Shown here: positions 21,286 to 32,699 of the stretch, piece by piece | Layout: every line of letters begins with the position of its first letter | Position numbering within the stretch: position 1 is the first letter of the stretch | Assembly: GCF_902150065.1 (NCBI RefSeq) | Contig: NC_043995.1 | Coordinates: 33,506,567-33,570,566 of the forward strand | Source: Myripristis murdjan | Taxonomy: Eukaryota; Chordata; Actinopteri; Holocentriformes; Holocentridae | DNA length: 64,000 nt | Reading direction: 5' to 3' | Notes under the pieces: generated by a model | Seen by the model: the letters and a program-made list of their open reading frames with translations, nothing else | Told to the model about the DNA's origin: nothing | Databases searched by the model: none | Position numbers and translations under genes: made by a program

Positions 21286-21402
21286 TGGAGGTGTGTGTGC
21301 GGAGGTGTATGTCCGGAGGTGTGTGTCCGGAGGTGTGTGTGCAGAGGTGTGTGTCCGGAGGTGTGTGTCCGGAGGTGTGTGTGCAGAGGTGTGTGTGCTC
21401 TC
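21284..21402. repeat. Minisatellite (GGAGGTGTGTGTCC)n
   Basis: About eight head-to-tail units of 14-16 bp alternating GGAGGTGTGTGTCC and AGAGGTGTGTGTGC. The encoded Cys/Val-rich frames are artefacts of the repeat. Confidence 0.9.
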
Positions 21403-22179
21403 AAAATATCAAAGTTTTTTGCTCGTATTCTCTCCGTTTCACATGAAACACATGAGGTCTGACGGTGACTAGTCCTTGTCAGCCAACTTGGGCTTATCAT
21501 GTTTTCTAGACATCGTGATTTCCCCAAACGGAATAAATATCACATAGCAATACAAAACTGCTCTGCTAGCACAATCATGTTGGAACTAGAATATCAGCTG
21601 GAAAAAATAATTTTTTCATGGACTGATAGTTATACTTCTGCCGACTTCTCAGTCATTTTTAATCTAACAGTTGCCGTGACAACGACTCGGCAGCACAGAT
21701 GATCTTTATCTACAACCAACTTATATTAACAGTTATATTTAAATATAGGCTACTGCTTTCCAGTGTCGGCCACAACAAACATTTGTCTTTTCATAAAGTC
21801 ACGGGCAGATGTTTTATGTCAGCTGGGGGTGTGTCACTCCAATTTAACGTCAGCTCCGATTAATGTGGCTAAGCAGCAAAAGTAAGGACAGTAAACAGTC
21901 ACATTAAGGCTGAACAGAGTTATAGAATCACCTTTTCAGGCTGTTATCAATTTACCTCTGAAATAAAGACCACAGTTTCACAGATGTGTTGATTTATTAA
22001 ATGTTCATTTCAATGTACAGATGCAAACAAATTGACAAATTAATTAAATCAATGGCCTAGGAAACTCATAAAGACTAAACAAATTAATAATGATTAATAG
22101 GCTAATTAATTACTGATAACATTAACACATTAATAACAAGAACAAAGTTACAGCCGCACATCTCTGTGGAAAATCTGAC

Positions 22180-22350
22180 AGGTACTGTCCGTGGTGCTGA
22201 ATCTGCCTCAGCAGGTACTGTCCGTGGTGCTGAATCCGCCTCCACCTCAGCAGGCACTGTCCGTGGTGCTGAATCTGCTTAGCAGGTACTGTCCGTGGTG
22301 CTGAATCCGCCTCCACCTCAGCAGGCACTGTCCCTGGTGCTGAATCGGCT
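22180..22350. repeat. Minisatellite, 32-39 bp units
   Basis: Five units of GCAGGTACTGTCCGTGGTGC plus a tail of CTGAATC(T/C)GCCT(CCACCT)CA; unit length alternates because of a CCACCT insertion. It lies immediately 3' of the Crypton-like exon at 22318-22668 and overlaps its end. Confidence 0.9.
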
Positions 22351-22668
22351 GAGGCATTTCATTCTCTTTATTATAGAAATTAAAGCTCCATAAAATTCAC
22401 GGAGGATCTTGTTCAGCTCTTCTTTCCTTACAGGTGAGAAATCAGCTGTTTGCCCGGTGTTTGTCAGGTAGTCTTGGAGACATTTGACGGCCCAAGACGT
22501 TGACCGGGCCGTACCGGCTTCATTTCCTGACCTCTCCAGCTGATCCAGCTCTTCACTCGTCACTCTTGCGTATCTCTCCTTTTTCTCTTCTGTCTTGTCT
22601 TCCTCGTTCAGCCATTTATCCAAACTTTGATCGCCAAAGAAATCAAAATTGACAACAAAACGGTCCAT
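22318..22668 (-). pseudogene. Crypton/KIAA1958-like first exon, longer copy
   Basis: Minus-strand frame MDRFVVNFDFFGDQSLDKWL, then EEDKTEEKKERYARVTSEEL, ARSTSWAVKCLQDYL and VRKEELNKILREFYGALISI. The WAVK...L and EELN..LREFYG motifs are typical of the part preceding the tyrosine recombinase domain in Crypton-derived proteins. No recombinase core follows; the frame runs into a minisatellite. Its upstream region (22669-22900) matches the one in the hAT element at 11928-12676, in opposite orientation. It may be the start of a real gene whose later exons are absent, or an element fragment. Confidence 0.5.
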
Positions 22669-22978
22669 TATGCAGACTAATAAAGTTTACAGCGGCTTTT
22701 GATGCGGGTTTCAGTGAAACGTTTCGTGTTGCCATGGAAACCACACACACTCGGGTAATAAGGTATAGGCGAGTAATATTTTCAGTGATGAGGTATTTTT
22801 CACGTGAGCACGGCTAGCCGTGCTGCCATGATCATTTGAGCTCATTCTAAACGCCTGATTGACCAATCAGATTGGTCGGTCGGATATAGGCAACGTGTTG
22901 TATAATAGATATTTCATATGTATGCGCTATGCAATTTGAGTTCTGACCCTTGGCCATGCCAAGGACCCCACCACATGT

Positions 22979-22995
22979 TACTGTCTGTCTGTCTT

Positions 22996-23032
<37 letters not shown>

Positions 23033-23095
23033 ACAGACAGACAGGCAGACAGAGAGACACACAGACAGACAGACAGAGAGATAGATGGATGGATA
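22979..23095. repeat. (TCTA)n / (ACAG)n microsatellite
   Basis: TCTG, then TCTA repeats, then a compound ACAG/ATGG tract. Confidence 0.9.
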
Positions 23096-23189
23096 GATTT
23101 ATGTCAAAAACATAGAGGTAGGTGTGGCGAGAACTTAGAAATCTCTAAATCCTCTAAATCTAGCTGAAAAAATGGCTTAAATTTTTTTC

Positions 23190-24753
23190 GCAGGCATGGG
23201 TTTTGTGGGCATGTCAGTGTTATCCAATCAGCATCGGCCTGTATCCTGTATATATATATGCTGCTATATCAGTGAAGCCAATGTTTAAAATGTTAGCCAT
23301 CATCGGAAAATAAAAGCACATGTATGTGGTAAGTATGATGAGAGATCAGACATAGATTGTTGTTTTTCTGCAATAATATGGTAACTTTTATTCAACTTAA
23401 AAACACATTTGTGTAAGCATGTGGTACAAATCTTGGAAACAATGATTTAACAATAACTGTTTTTTTTGTTTTGTTTTGTTTTTTACACCCTTAGGTCTGC
23501 AAATATTAAGTAAGAGCCACTTTCCATACACCGAAAGGATAGAAAGAGTGTAGAGGTATGATAAATGATTACCACTCATTACTGATTATTACTGATGGTG
23601 GTTAGACAAAAGAAAAAAAAAAAACACTCTTATTCCATTTTCTAAACAGTGGTTGGTAAGTCTACATCTAAGTAATAGTTCAACTCACAAGAGGTGCAAA
23701 AACACAGCAGAGCAGAGCAGATCCATCACCTGAAATGTTTCTCTTCTCATCCTAAAATGAGCGACAGAAGTCGGCTCAGTGTAGTCAGAATTTCTGAGAT
23801 CAAAAGTAGTAAGTTTATGAGAGTGAATGAACACTGAATATAATCTGAGATTAAAGAGGTACATTTATGACAATAAAAACTCAGATTCATGACAAAAAAA
23901 TAATATACTAATGAACAGGGGTCAACCAGGGATTTTGGGTCCTTGTATAGCCGACCTTTTTATTTCAGGCCTTTCGAGGGTTCTCTCCCCCATTAATTAC
24001 ATTGGGTAATCAGTCCCACTTTCCCCCCCACTACGATGCCCCTGCTAATCAACAATAACGATAATAATATGAATAATAAAAATAATAAAAATCTGAATTT
24101 TTGAGATTAAAGTGGTAAATTTCTGAGAAAAAAACCTGAAATTTTTCAGGATTATAAAATCATAAAATTATGAGGAAAAAAAAACAGTGAAACCAGCTGT
24201 TCTCCTCCTGTTGGATCCAGTCAGAAGAAAATCCTGCTGGTCTGAGCCCAGAACCCCAATCTCCTCCTCAGCATGTGGACTCTGAAGAGACGTTGCTGTG
24301 ACTTGGGCCGATTCAGAGGAAAACAATCTGCTGATTCTGGGCTCAGATCAGCAGGATCTCCTTGTTCCTGTAGGATCTGCTGAGGGGATCAGCTGCAGGC
24401 CTGAGACACGGCCAGCAGGGGGCAGCACAGGCGGAGTCTGTTCTTGTAAATGTGTGACTTTATAATGTCAGAAATTTTACTTTTTCCACAAATTTGTAAG
24501 TTTTTTCCTCATACATTTTCTGATTTTAATCTTAAAAATTCTTATTTATAAGTATAGAAGAATATCACACCCCTTTCCCTGGCTCTGTAATCTCATACAA
24601 GCCTAATTGTCATCCAAATAATTTTTTTTTTTTAATTTGCACCGAGAAAGGTGCAAACTGTCTGCTTCTTTCTGTCCAAAATAAACAAAAGACACAGACA
24701 GGATGTTGAAACTCAGATGGATGGATTCCTGGACAGGTTCCAACCACAGAGAA
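23190..24753. repeat. 3' flank of aste1 copy 2, paralogous to 3285-5485
   Basis: Shares with the copy 1 flank the CCAATCAGCATC motif, the decayed first exon (about 23265-23330), CACAGCAGAGCAGAGCAGAT, and GCCAGCAGGGGGCAGCACAG. It lacks the AT-rich insertion seen at about 4250-4880 in copy 1. No intact gene. Confidence 0.8.
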
Positions 24754-25036
24754 TCAGTTCCAGCCTCGGCGCTCCTGTTTGCGGTGGAGCTCTGGGTTTT
24801 TGGGCCGGTGGCCTGCGCTCCTCACCGCCTCCTCGTCTTCGTCTGGGAGGTTCAGCTGCTCCAGGTTGGCGGTCAGATCCTCCAGAGTGTGTGTGGTTCT
24901 CCTGTGCTGTGGCTGCTGCACGGCGGCCAGCAGGGTTCGGTAGAGCTTCAGGCTGGAGGACGTCAGGAGACGCTCAGGGTTCACCCCCCCCCTCAGCCTG
25001 TGGACGAGCTGGTGGAACAGCTTTCCCTCACACAAC
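24754..25036 (-). CDS. aste1: aste1 copy 2, exon 4 (C-terminus)
   Basis: Acceptor CTCCAG before 25036, then RLCEGKLFHQLVHRLRGG, TSSSLKLYRTLLAAVQQPQH and an acidic stretch (LEDLTANLEQLNLPDEDEEA) before a basic tail ending ERRGWN. The acidic segment is shared with the blocks at 34258, 37984 and 44884 but replaced in copy 1, whose tail differs from about the LAAV motif on. Stop at 24754. Confidence 0.85.
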
Positions 25037-25094
25037 CTGGAGAACATCAAGAGAAGACAGTTGGAGCCACACAACATCAGCTAGAGCAGACTCA

Positions 25095-25962
25095 AGAGCA
25101 GGCAGACAGGCACGGAAGGGCGCAAGGGAGTAATTTTGCCTGTGGCGCTGACCAGGGTCAAAACCACCATTTCAACATTGGGGGGGACAGATATCCCAGT
25201 TTTTTGGGGTTTTTTTTTGGGTGGGAGGGGGTGGGGGGGGGATTGTAAATAGAAATGCAGCAATGTGGTGGAATCTAAGAGCAAAAGGTCATTACATAGC
25301 GCCTCATTTTTAGACATAAAACAGAAATTTATGACATTTTTAGACCTACCAACAAGGACCTCTATACCCCAAAAAAGGCTTCGTAAACAGCCTGCACAAA
25401 TTTGTGCACAGATTTATATGTGCTTGCTAAACAATAAAACTAAACTAAAATTGGATGGTTGCATTTTAAGACTAAGGTTTTTGATGACTAAAAATAGTAG
25501 CCTAGGTAGCAATAAAGAATCAAAATATTATTTAATATCATTTATTGATTTAAATCATACATTCTTGATCTACCTAGTCTGGTTCTACCTGAGGGTTCTT
25601 CCTGACTCTGGTTCTACCTGAGGGTTCCTCCTGAGTCTGGTTCTACCTGAGGCTTCTTCCTGAGTCTGGTTCTACCTGAGGGTTCTTCCTGAGTCTGGTT
25701 CTACCTGAGGCTTCTTCCTGAGTCTGGTTCTACCTGAGGGTTCTTCCTGAGTCTGGTTCTACCTGAGGCTTCTTCCTGAGTCTGGTTCTACCTGAGGCTT
25801 CTTCCTGTTAAAGGATAGCTTTACCTTGCCACTGTCACCAAGAGCTCAGGAGGGAATCTGTTGGGTTTCTTTGTTTTTTCTTCTGTAGTTTGTAGAGCGT
25901 GGTCTTTACATGAGATAACTTTTGTTGTGATTTGACGCTATATAAATAAAGATTGATTGATT
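25095..25962. mobile_element. Composite insertion in intron 3 of aste1 copy 2
   Basis: The intron sequence AGCAGACTCA/TGAGTATGAACTGG, continuous in the other copies, is split here and GACTCA is repeated on both sides (25089-25094, 25963-25968). The insert ends with a LINE-type tail (TTTGACGCTATATAAATAAA then GATTGATTG), so it is most likely a non-LTR insertion in plus orientation. It contains a 29-bp minisatellite. At its left it carries a piece related to the GCGGTTTTAGG hAT family (about 25115-25190). Confidence 0.7.
25579..25807. repeat. 29-bp minisatellite inside the LINE-type insertion
   Basis: About eight units of CTGGTTCTACCTGAGGGTTC plus TTCCTGAGT, with G/C variation at one site. The repeats are contiguous, with no spacers. 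The unit resembles the TTCTTCCTGTTAAA stretch that normally occurs once near the 3' end of this teleost LINE family, so the array grew from the tail itself. Confidence 0.9.
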
Positions 25963-26364
25963 GACTCATGAGTATGAACTGGGGCTGAATGAGCCCCCAC
26001 CGTTTTACACTTCCTGCCTGCTGCAGCTCCTTCAGGCTCCAAGTCCCTGCTGCTGTTTGAACGCTGGACAAAAGGCTGGGCTGCTCCAGGCTCCTGGTTC
26101 TAAAGGCTTGTCCTGAGTCTCTTCATGAGTCCTGGCTGTGTTTTGGGTGTAACATGCAGTAAACCAATCAGAGGCCGTCTCCCATCCCCTTTAACAGCCA
26201 GGTGTGTCACACCTTAATGGGATGCTGTTCTAATGGAGGATTTTCCAGGTAAGAAGGAAGGCTTCTCTGCAGAGGAGACGGATCTGCTCGTGCACCGAGT
26301 GAAAGCTCACGAGCAGATCATCATGGTCTGGAGTTGGTTGTAGTGATTGGCTGTGCAGTCTCAC

Positions 26365-26509
26365 CTGGTGACCTGAGGCTCAGGCAGAGGTTCACTCAGC
26401 AGCTGGTTGAGCTGAATGCTGACCGTCACACAGGACTGCCACTGGTTGAAGGCGTGAGCCACATCACGATCCAGTCTGGGTGTAGCGTGTGTGTTCTCCA
26501 CCTGCAAAG
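26365..26509 (-). CDS. aste1: aste1 copy 2, exon 3
   Basis: 145 nt, acceptor TTGAAG, donor GTGAGA. Reads LQVENTHATPRLDRDVAHAF and NQWQSCVTVSIQLNQLLSEP, then LPEPQVTR at the junction. The acceptor is TTGAAG rather than the TTGTAG of the other copies, a slightly weaker site. Open throughout. Confidence 0.85.
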
Positions 26510-27695
26510 CTTCAACACACACATCACCTGGGGCGTAGCTTTGATTTGGACATTGGTGGGGACATAAAAGCGCTCCAAGGCGGCGCCCCTGAAAGTTGAT
26601 GTTTTTTGCATTTATGACTGCAATTTCATGTCATGTACAGCTGATCAAATAAACACACAAACAATTATAATCAGAAAAAAAACTATTCAGGGATTGACAT
26701 TAATGTTTATACTGCATATATGAATATTTATACTGACTACAAGCATTTAATAATTCTGTAATGTTGTAAGTTAAAGGCAACTAAAGAAAGACAAGCAGGC
26801 AATTTAACAGAGTTCTCATCTTTAGTGCAACTGTGCATCGTAGTATACATCAACAACATCAAACATAAACATAAATAAAATAAAATATAATAAATATTTG
26901 ACACTGCTTACCTAAATACACACATTGATGCCCATTGTCTTTCTCTTATTTGAAAAAAAAGTCTGTGTTGTTGAGGCTCTACAGTTCTATAAGCTTGACA
27001 TTTTAAATCATGGTTAGTAAAAATGGATCATTCCTGCTTCCCTATAGACAACCAATGTGGCTGACAAAAAGCTCTCATTTCAAAGAAGCATGCTGAACTA
27101 TTTTTTATAGCTGCCACCTGACAAAATAAACAGTCAAGAAAAACATCAATAGCTCAGTTGACTATTATTATCACCATTATTATCAACTGCACATCAGCAA
27201 TATAATAAATAAAGTGGGCCTGTTTTCTTGGAGTAACTTCCACTTTGACTTCTAAAGAAACTTCTTATATCCACACACACACACAGACACACACAGACAC
27301 ACACATGCAGACACACACAAATGTGAATGTAAATGCAGCCAGTGATATTAAACTCCGTCCAGCTGACGTGACTCAGGCAGAACAAACGCCCAACATGAAC
27401 AGCTGACAATTGCAGATGCACACGGACTGCAGTTGCTGGCCGACCAGTGAAACAAACTCCACCGTGCTCGTCCTCAGTCCTAACAGACTTACTGAACAAA
27501 CCGTCCACTGTTTTTTTTTTTTTTTTTTTTTTTAATTATGACTGGGCAAGGGAGCTTGCAAACATGTTTACCAAGGCAGGTCTTCAATATTTATGTAGAA
27601 ATAAATGATCTTTTAGTGTCAGTCAAATTAAGAAGAAGAAATACTGTGTAAACCAAAATGAAGAACCTGCAGTCTGATTAAGAATATTTACAGAG

Positions 27696-27747
<52 letters not shown>

Positions 27748-27750
27748 TAC
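26510..27750. other. aste1 copy 2 intron 2
   Basis: About 1.2 kb, non-coding. Near the exon 3 acceptor lies a repeat beginning GGGCGTAGCTTTGATTTGGA (26531). At 27533-27690 is the same LINE relic found in the other copies. A poly-T run (27510-27533) and a long (TG)n run (27696-27745) are present. It is far shorter than intron 2 of copy 1 (4.5 kb), which gained extra elements. Confidence 0.7.
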
Positions 27751-27946
27751 CTGTGCTGGTGTGTGTGGTCACCAGTCCCAGCAGCAGAGCCTGCAGCAGG
27801 TGCTGGTGTGGAGTGGGTCTCGCATTCTGCATCCAGTAGCAGGTAACAGCCACCAGGAGGCGCAGGTGAGGCTCCACGCCCTGAAAACAGGACGGCTCCA
27901 CCTCCAGAGCCTCCATCAACACCCGGACACGCTGTGAGAGCTCCGC
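27751..27946 (-). CDS. aste1: aste1 copy 2, exon 2
   Basis: 196 nt, reads AELSQRVRVLMEALEVEPSC, EPHLRLLVAVTCYWMQNA and LLQALLLGLV. The acceptor CACCAG fixes the start; the sequence just upstream contains an in-frame TGA, which supports this choice for all copies. Nearly identical to exon 2 of copy 1. Confidence 0.87.
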
Positions 27947-28801
27947 CTGGTGGAGCGGGACAGACAGTGCAACTCAAATGTGTTTTATCTCACACAGGAA
28001 AAAACAGAAAGCAGGAAGGAGAGGTCAAAAATTAAGACGGTTGATGACGGTTTTCATTGTTGATTGATATTGATTTTTTAAATTTTTTTCCAATGAACTT
28101 ACTGATTGTTTAATAGGCTATGTAAGGAGTCCAAAATAATAATTAACGTTTATGAGGAGTAATCAGAGCTCCAAGCGATGTCTTCAGAAGTGAACTGCAG
28201 CCAAAAAACTATTCATAATAACTTTAAGATCTCACAAACTGCAGCACTCTTTCGGTCACTGTCAATCACAATCATTTATTTCATTTATTTTTTACATTTA
28301 TAACTGACCCTCTCAGCCGGCCTGACTGATTGACTGCTGTTTGTGGATTCTGTGACTCGATTCACGGCACAACAGAAGCTGACGTCTCCAAAATCCACAG
28401 ATCAACACAAGCCATGGCACCGATGTTATTTGGTTCTCACAGAAGATTCAATTATATAGGACATTTAAAATATCTCTGGACTGGTGGCTGATCCAAAATA
28501 TTTGATGCTGGAGCACAGTTCGCTCAGACAGACAGGCAGTTAGACAGACAGACAGACAGTTAGACAGACAGACAGTTAGACAGACAGACAGACAGTTAGA
28601 CAGACAGACAGTTAGACAGACAGACAGACAGACAGGCAGACAGGCAGGCAGTTAGACAGACAGACAGACAGACAGTTAGACAGTCAGACAGACAGATGAT
28701 GCGTCATGTTCAGGCATCAGGATGCATCATTCATAGGCCTACTGGGTTTTCTTTCTGGAGCAGTGAAGATGGAATTTGTGAGATTAAAAACGTAAATTTA
28801 C

Positions 28802-28832
<31 letters not shown>

Positions 28833-29031
28833 ATGAGACAAAATCCTGAAAATGTGGAGTTTTATCCGTGAATAATTTCCCCCTACAGTGGTCCTAACAT
28901 CACATCGTACTGATGTGGTGTGCTCTTCAATATCATCATTACTGTTGTTGTTGTTGTTGTTGTTGTTGTTATCATTGCTGTTGTTATTCGTAGTAAGGTG
29001 GCAGTATATTGGGACGGTAAAAATAAGATAC
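27947..29031. other. aste1 copy 2 intron 1
   Basis: Paralogous to intron 1 of copy 1 without the two insertions found there (empty site for the 11319-11568 element near 28205). Contains a GACA/GTTA minisatellite (28527-28693), a poly-A run (28801-28830) and a (TTG)n run (28944-28972). Confidence 0.8.
28527..28693. repeat. (GACA)n(GTTA) minisatellite
   Basis: Repeats of ACAGACAGACAGTTAG of variable length. A short plain (GACA)n is at the same place in copy 4 (48178-48203). Confidence 0.9.
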
Positions 29032-30267
29032 CTTATCCAGGGAGTCCAGGCTCAGCTGCCGAGCGGCTCCTCGGAAGACAGACCGGACCATGAAGCTGGC
29101 CGGCATGAGGCCCTCCCGGTCGTACTCCTCCACCTCCTCCTCGCCCAGCAGCAGCCCGTACATCACCTGGCGGATCGGCCGGGAGGTGAGATGGGAGCTG
29201 GGCAGGCTGCCGTGCTCCACCATGACAGGAAGGCGGGCCCTCCTCAGCCGCAGCACGTTCAGGATGACTTTGTCCAGTCGGCCCTCGGTGAAAGGCAGGC
29301 GGAACCAGTCCGGGGCCACGGCCCGGTCCTCCGGAGGGAGGGGAGGCACTGTCCCGTCAGTAAAGAACCGGCTCAGGGCGCTGGGAGGCAGCTGGTACTC
29401 CTCCATGCCCACAGACAAGTTCTGCAGGACCTCCGCCTCATTCTGCCTGCTCACCCCCACCATCAGCCTCAGTGATGCCACCAGGGCCTCCTGGGACTCT
29501 TGGAAGCCCCTCAGCCAGCGGAGCAGCGCCCCGAGGTAGGCTGATCTTGATCTCTTATGGACTTCCAGACGGAGGGTCACCCCCATGTCCTCCAGCTTCA
29601 CATAGTCGTTGCCAGCCAGCGCGGCGAAGGCGGGCAGGATGCGGCGCTGGATGTTGTAGAAGGAGCAGAAGCTGGAGGCGGTGTATTTCTTACAGGGGAC
29701 GAAGCCTCTCTGCGCCGCCACCTCCCACTGGAAATGGGGGATGGGCAGCAGCCCCGCCGGCAGGTCAAAGATGTAGAAGTCGCTGTCTTTGGAGAGCACC
29801 GGACACTGCCACTCACTTGCCAGGGCGGCGACCTCCCGGTCTGCCTCTGAGGAGGACAGGACCACCGGGACCTCCAGCCGGACCAGGGTCTGTCTGAACA
29901 GCAGTTTGCACATCAGGGGCAGGATGTCCCCCCGGGTCGGCATGCCCATTGACCTTTCATGGGCTGCTTGGATCCGTGCCTTGGCTCGTTGTTTCTTGGT
30001 TTCCAGCTTCTTATCAGTGTGGTCATCGCCTCCGTCCAGCACCACGTAGGGCTGGATCCCGCAGCCCCTCAGCGCTTTGACGAAGCTCTCGATCAGGTCC
30101 GCATACGCAGCATACTCCCCGCCGTACGTCTGCTCCAGACCCGCGGTAAAGTACAGGTGACAGGACAGGTTATAGCCATCCACCACCAGCCGGCTGTCCC
30201 TGAACCGGACGTCCCGGTAGATCTGATTGTTGGCCTCGATGAAGCTGGTCAAGCCTTGAATCCCCAT
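29032..30267 (-). CDS. aste1: aste1 copy 2, exon 1: asteroid homolog 1, XPG/FEN-type nuclease
   Basis: 412 codons, the same length as copy 1, starting MGIQGLTSFIEANNQ and ending LDSLDK at a GATAAG/GTATCT donor. The acidic core is complete: VVDGYN, VVLDGGDD, EADREVAALA, SKDSDFYIFDLP and AGNDY. Differences from copy 1 cluster around residues 95-140 (RIQAAHERSMGMPTRGDILP, CKLLFRQTL, VVLSSSEAD), 231-245 (TLRLEVHKRSRSAYLGALL) and 385-395. With exons 2-4 it gives an uninterrupted protein of about 619 residues. Copy 2 is the second apparently intact gene. Confidence 0.92.
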
Positions 30268-30330
30268 CCTGATGTGCGCAACAGAGCCAGAGCAGCACTC
30301 TATAAACCAGAGTTAAGTTTCTATTCCTTA

Positions 30331-30344
30331 AGTTTCACTTTCCT
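30331..30344. promoter_or_regulatory. ISRE, aste1 copy 2
   Basis: AGTTTCACTTTCCT, identical to the copy 1 site and at the same distance (63 bp) from the ATG. Perfect match to AGTTTCNNTTTCNY. Confidence 0.75.
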
Positions 30345-30564
30345 GACCGCACTAATTAAGTCAGAGAGCTGCCAGCACATATCCGGATTAAACTTTGAAA
30401 CTTGTTTTCATTTCCTCATTTCATCGCCTGTAAGTGAGCAGCAGTTTGGGTTGGGCTTGATTCATGTCTATCTGACTGACGGTAACCAGCCGCTGTGCAG
30501 TGCTGCTGTTTGATCAGATGGTGTGTTTACTGACTGTCTGTGGAAAGTGGCAGCGACAGGAGGC

Positions 30565-32011
30565 GAGTCAATATCAATATAGAGTACCATTTGGTGTCTC
30601 GGGCAGAAATCACTCACTTTTCATGAAAAATTTGCAAAATAACAAAACTCTGAGGGTTTATTATAAATGGCCAAACATTTAAGCACACATTGGTACAGAG
30701 ATACATCTTTAAAAGGGTGTTTTTCATATTTAAAAAAATGTTCTATGATTAGATGCATGTGATTTTGCCATGTCCCAAACTCCTCTCTACTAACTTCATT
30801 GAGTGTAATAAGTAGATAAATGATATACGATGTACAAACCTTTTACATGCTCTTGTTGCTCTCATCAAGTACTTGAATAAAATGAGTCAATTGGATCATT
30901 TATGGTCTAATTTCATAATAATAATAATAAACGTTTTGCATGTGTCCCTGGATTTGCTGTCCACCCCGTCATTAGGTGGTTACTGCCACTATAAGAAACC
31001 ACCTGCTGTAATCAGTGACATCACTACCACTGCTTTGTCTTTTACAAATGGAGTGAAGAATAGCTCCTGCAGAGAGAGTACGTATCAACATTTATATTTT
31101 GACATTTTCATCATTTTATGATTGAACTTGAATGTGTTCAATCTTAATGTGTCCACCCTGTCATTGCAAAATATGAATCTATATAAATGCTTTTCAGAAA
31201 TTATGCAGAGAAAGAAACCATTTGAAAGGATACCTATGTTTATACTTTTTGTGGTAGGCCTACATTTATTTATTTTTGCTGTTGCTGAGTGTCATTTCCA
31301 AATGTAGCCTACATGTGCACAATTCAAAATACAGTAGGTGAAAAAAGTCATGTTTTGACAAAAAAATATTTGTTGACAAAACCATAACATTGTTTCCTTT
31401 AAATATATATGAGGCACTTCACTACTGTCCACTCTGTCATGCCAAGTTCCACCCCGTCATGTCATTGTCCACCCCGTCATGTTCATGTTTTATATGAATA
31501 AATAATTATTTTCACAAGTTATCAAAACCTTTTGTGTGATTTTGCTCTGAAGAGATTAGGGCCAAACAGTATTATTTCAAAGTTTGACCAGATACCTTTA
31601 TTTATAGAGTTTATTCAGAAAAGAAAGTACAACTTTCACAGATTTTACATATACAAACATATTTTTCCATAATTTCTGTATTTTTGAGAGATGTTTTCCA
31701 GAAACTAAAATATATTCCTGAATGAGGGACCAAATACCTTTCTGAAAATGTACATTTTGTAATCAATATATGATTAGAACATATTAACTCTATTTAGAAA
31801 TTGTCCCATGACAGGGTGGACACATTTTGCAATTCGCTTGTACTTTCTATGCTTGCAGTCAATTTCTAAAAGGTGCAGGAGCTTGACCAACATGCATTTC
31901 TAACAGCTTAAGGTCGACTTTATACAATGGATATGGAGTTCAGTGGAAAATCTCATCTTTTTTTGTTTGACATTGGGAAGTCTCAATGGCACTCTATACT
32001 GATATTGACTC
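30565..32011. mobile_element. Unrecognised TIR element with CCACCCCGTCAT repeats
   Basis: Splits the copy 2 upstream flank, which is continuous in copies 1 and 4 (CAGGAGGCCTGCAGCTCAGA). The ends GAGTCAATATCAATATAGAG and its imperfect complement CTCTATACTGATATTGACTC are inverted repeats, with AGGC repeated on each side (30561-30564, 32012-32015). The interior holds five forward copies of CCACCCCGTCAT-like motif (30961, 31153, 31429, 31449, 31469) and one inverted copy (31808). No long open frame. Likely a non-autonomous DNA transposon with a 4-bp duplication; family not known to me. Confidence 0.65.
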
Positions 32012-32325
32012 AGGCCTGTGGCTGAGAAACCCTGCAGCACATCAGACTGTGTGACAAACTGTTGGTAAGAGTCACTCCACCACACCGAGGGATTTTGCTC
32101 TACAGAGTCTGATATGAAAATTATATTAAATCCAATCAGCAAATTAGGAAACAAAATTAACAAATAGTAAATAAATACTTAAGGTGGAAAATACCTGACA
32201 ACATTTTTTTTTTTTTTTTTACAATTCTTAAAACAACATTCTCAGAAAATTGCCAAAAATAATCAGTAGGCACATTAGGTAACCCCTCCGCCACTCCACA
32301 AAAAAAGCACAAAAAATGACAAAAT

Positions 32326-32356
<31 letters not shown>

Positions 32357-32510
32357 CATTTTTCTGTTTTTATTTTATAAAAAATCTCTTTTTTGAATCA
32401 AACTTCCAGGTAATTTTCTTGTGACCTTTCATTAATTTCCTGCAAATTGTTGGGTCATTTCTTCGTGAAAAACATCTTTCACAAGCGTTTAAAACAAAAT
32501 AAAAAAAAAA
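32012..32510. other. Copy 2 upstream flank, continued
   Basis: Resumes the flank interrupted by the element at 30565 (CAGACTGTGTGACAAACTG at about 32044). Then poly-T runs and the GGTCATTTCTTCGTGAAAAA motif shared with 55980 and 59310. No gene. Confidence 0.65.
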
Positions 32511-32514
32511 ATCT

Positions 32515-32690
32515 GACGTCCATCGGGTTTGAAAGGGTTAAAAAAAAGATGAAACAAACACAGGGAGAAAAGGCAGCCGACGGCGTTTATTGCAGAATAT
32601 ATTCATAAAACAATCAGATGTGAAATTACAACAGCGTTTAAAAGACAAAAAGACAGAACCTTGACGCCCTCTGGTCTACTGATGAATTGA
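32515..32690 (-). repeat. Intergenic unit U, copy 2 of 7
   Basis: Same sequence as 16868-17040, including GGCGTTTATTGCAGAATATA. Cut off after CTACTGATGAAT by the hAT fragment that follows. Confidence 0.8.
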
Positions 32691-32699
32691 CTTGATAAT

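Noticed and set aside
25579-25807. Regular 29-bp direct repeats that could suggest a CRISPR array
   Set aside because: The units are contiguous with no spacers, in a vertebrate LINE tail. It is a minisatellite.
27698-27937. Cys/Val-repeat and Thr/His-repeat open frames over TG/CA runs (also 10801, 36470, 42574, 42743, 44051, 47058)
   Set aside because: Microsatellite artefacts. Only the part of 27622-27922 beyond the repeat is real, as aste1 exon 2.
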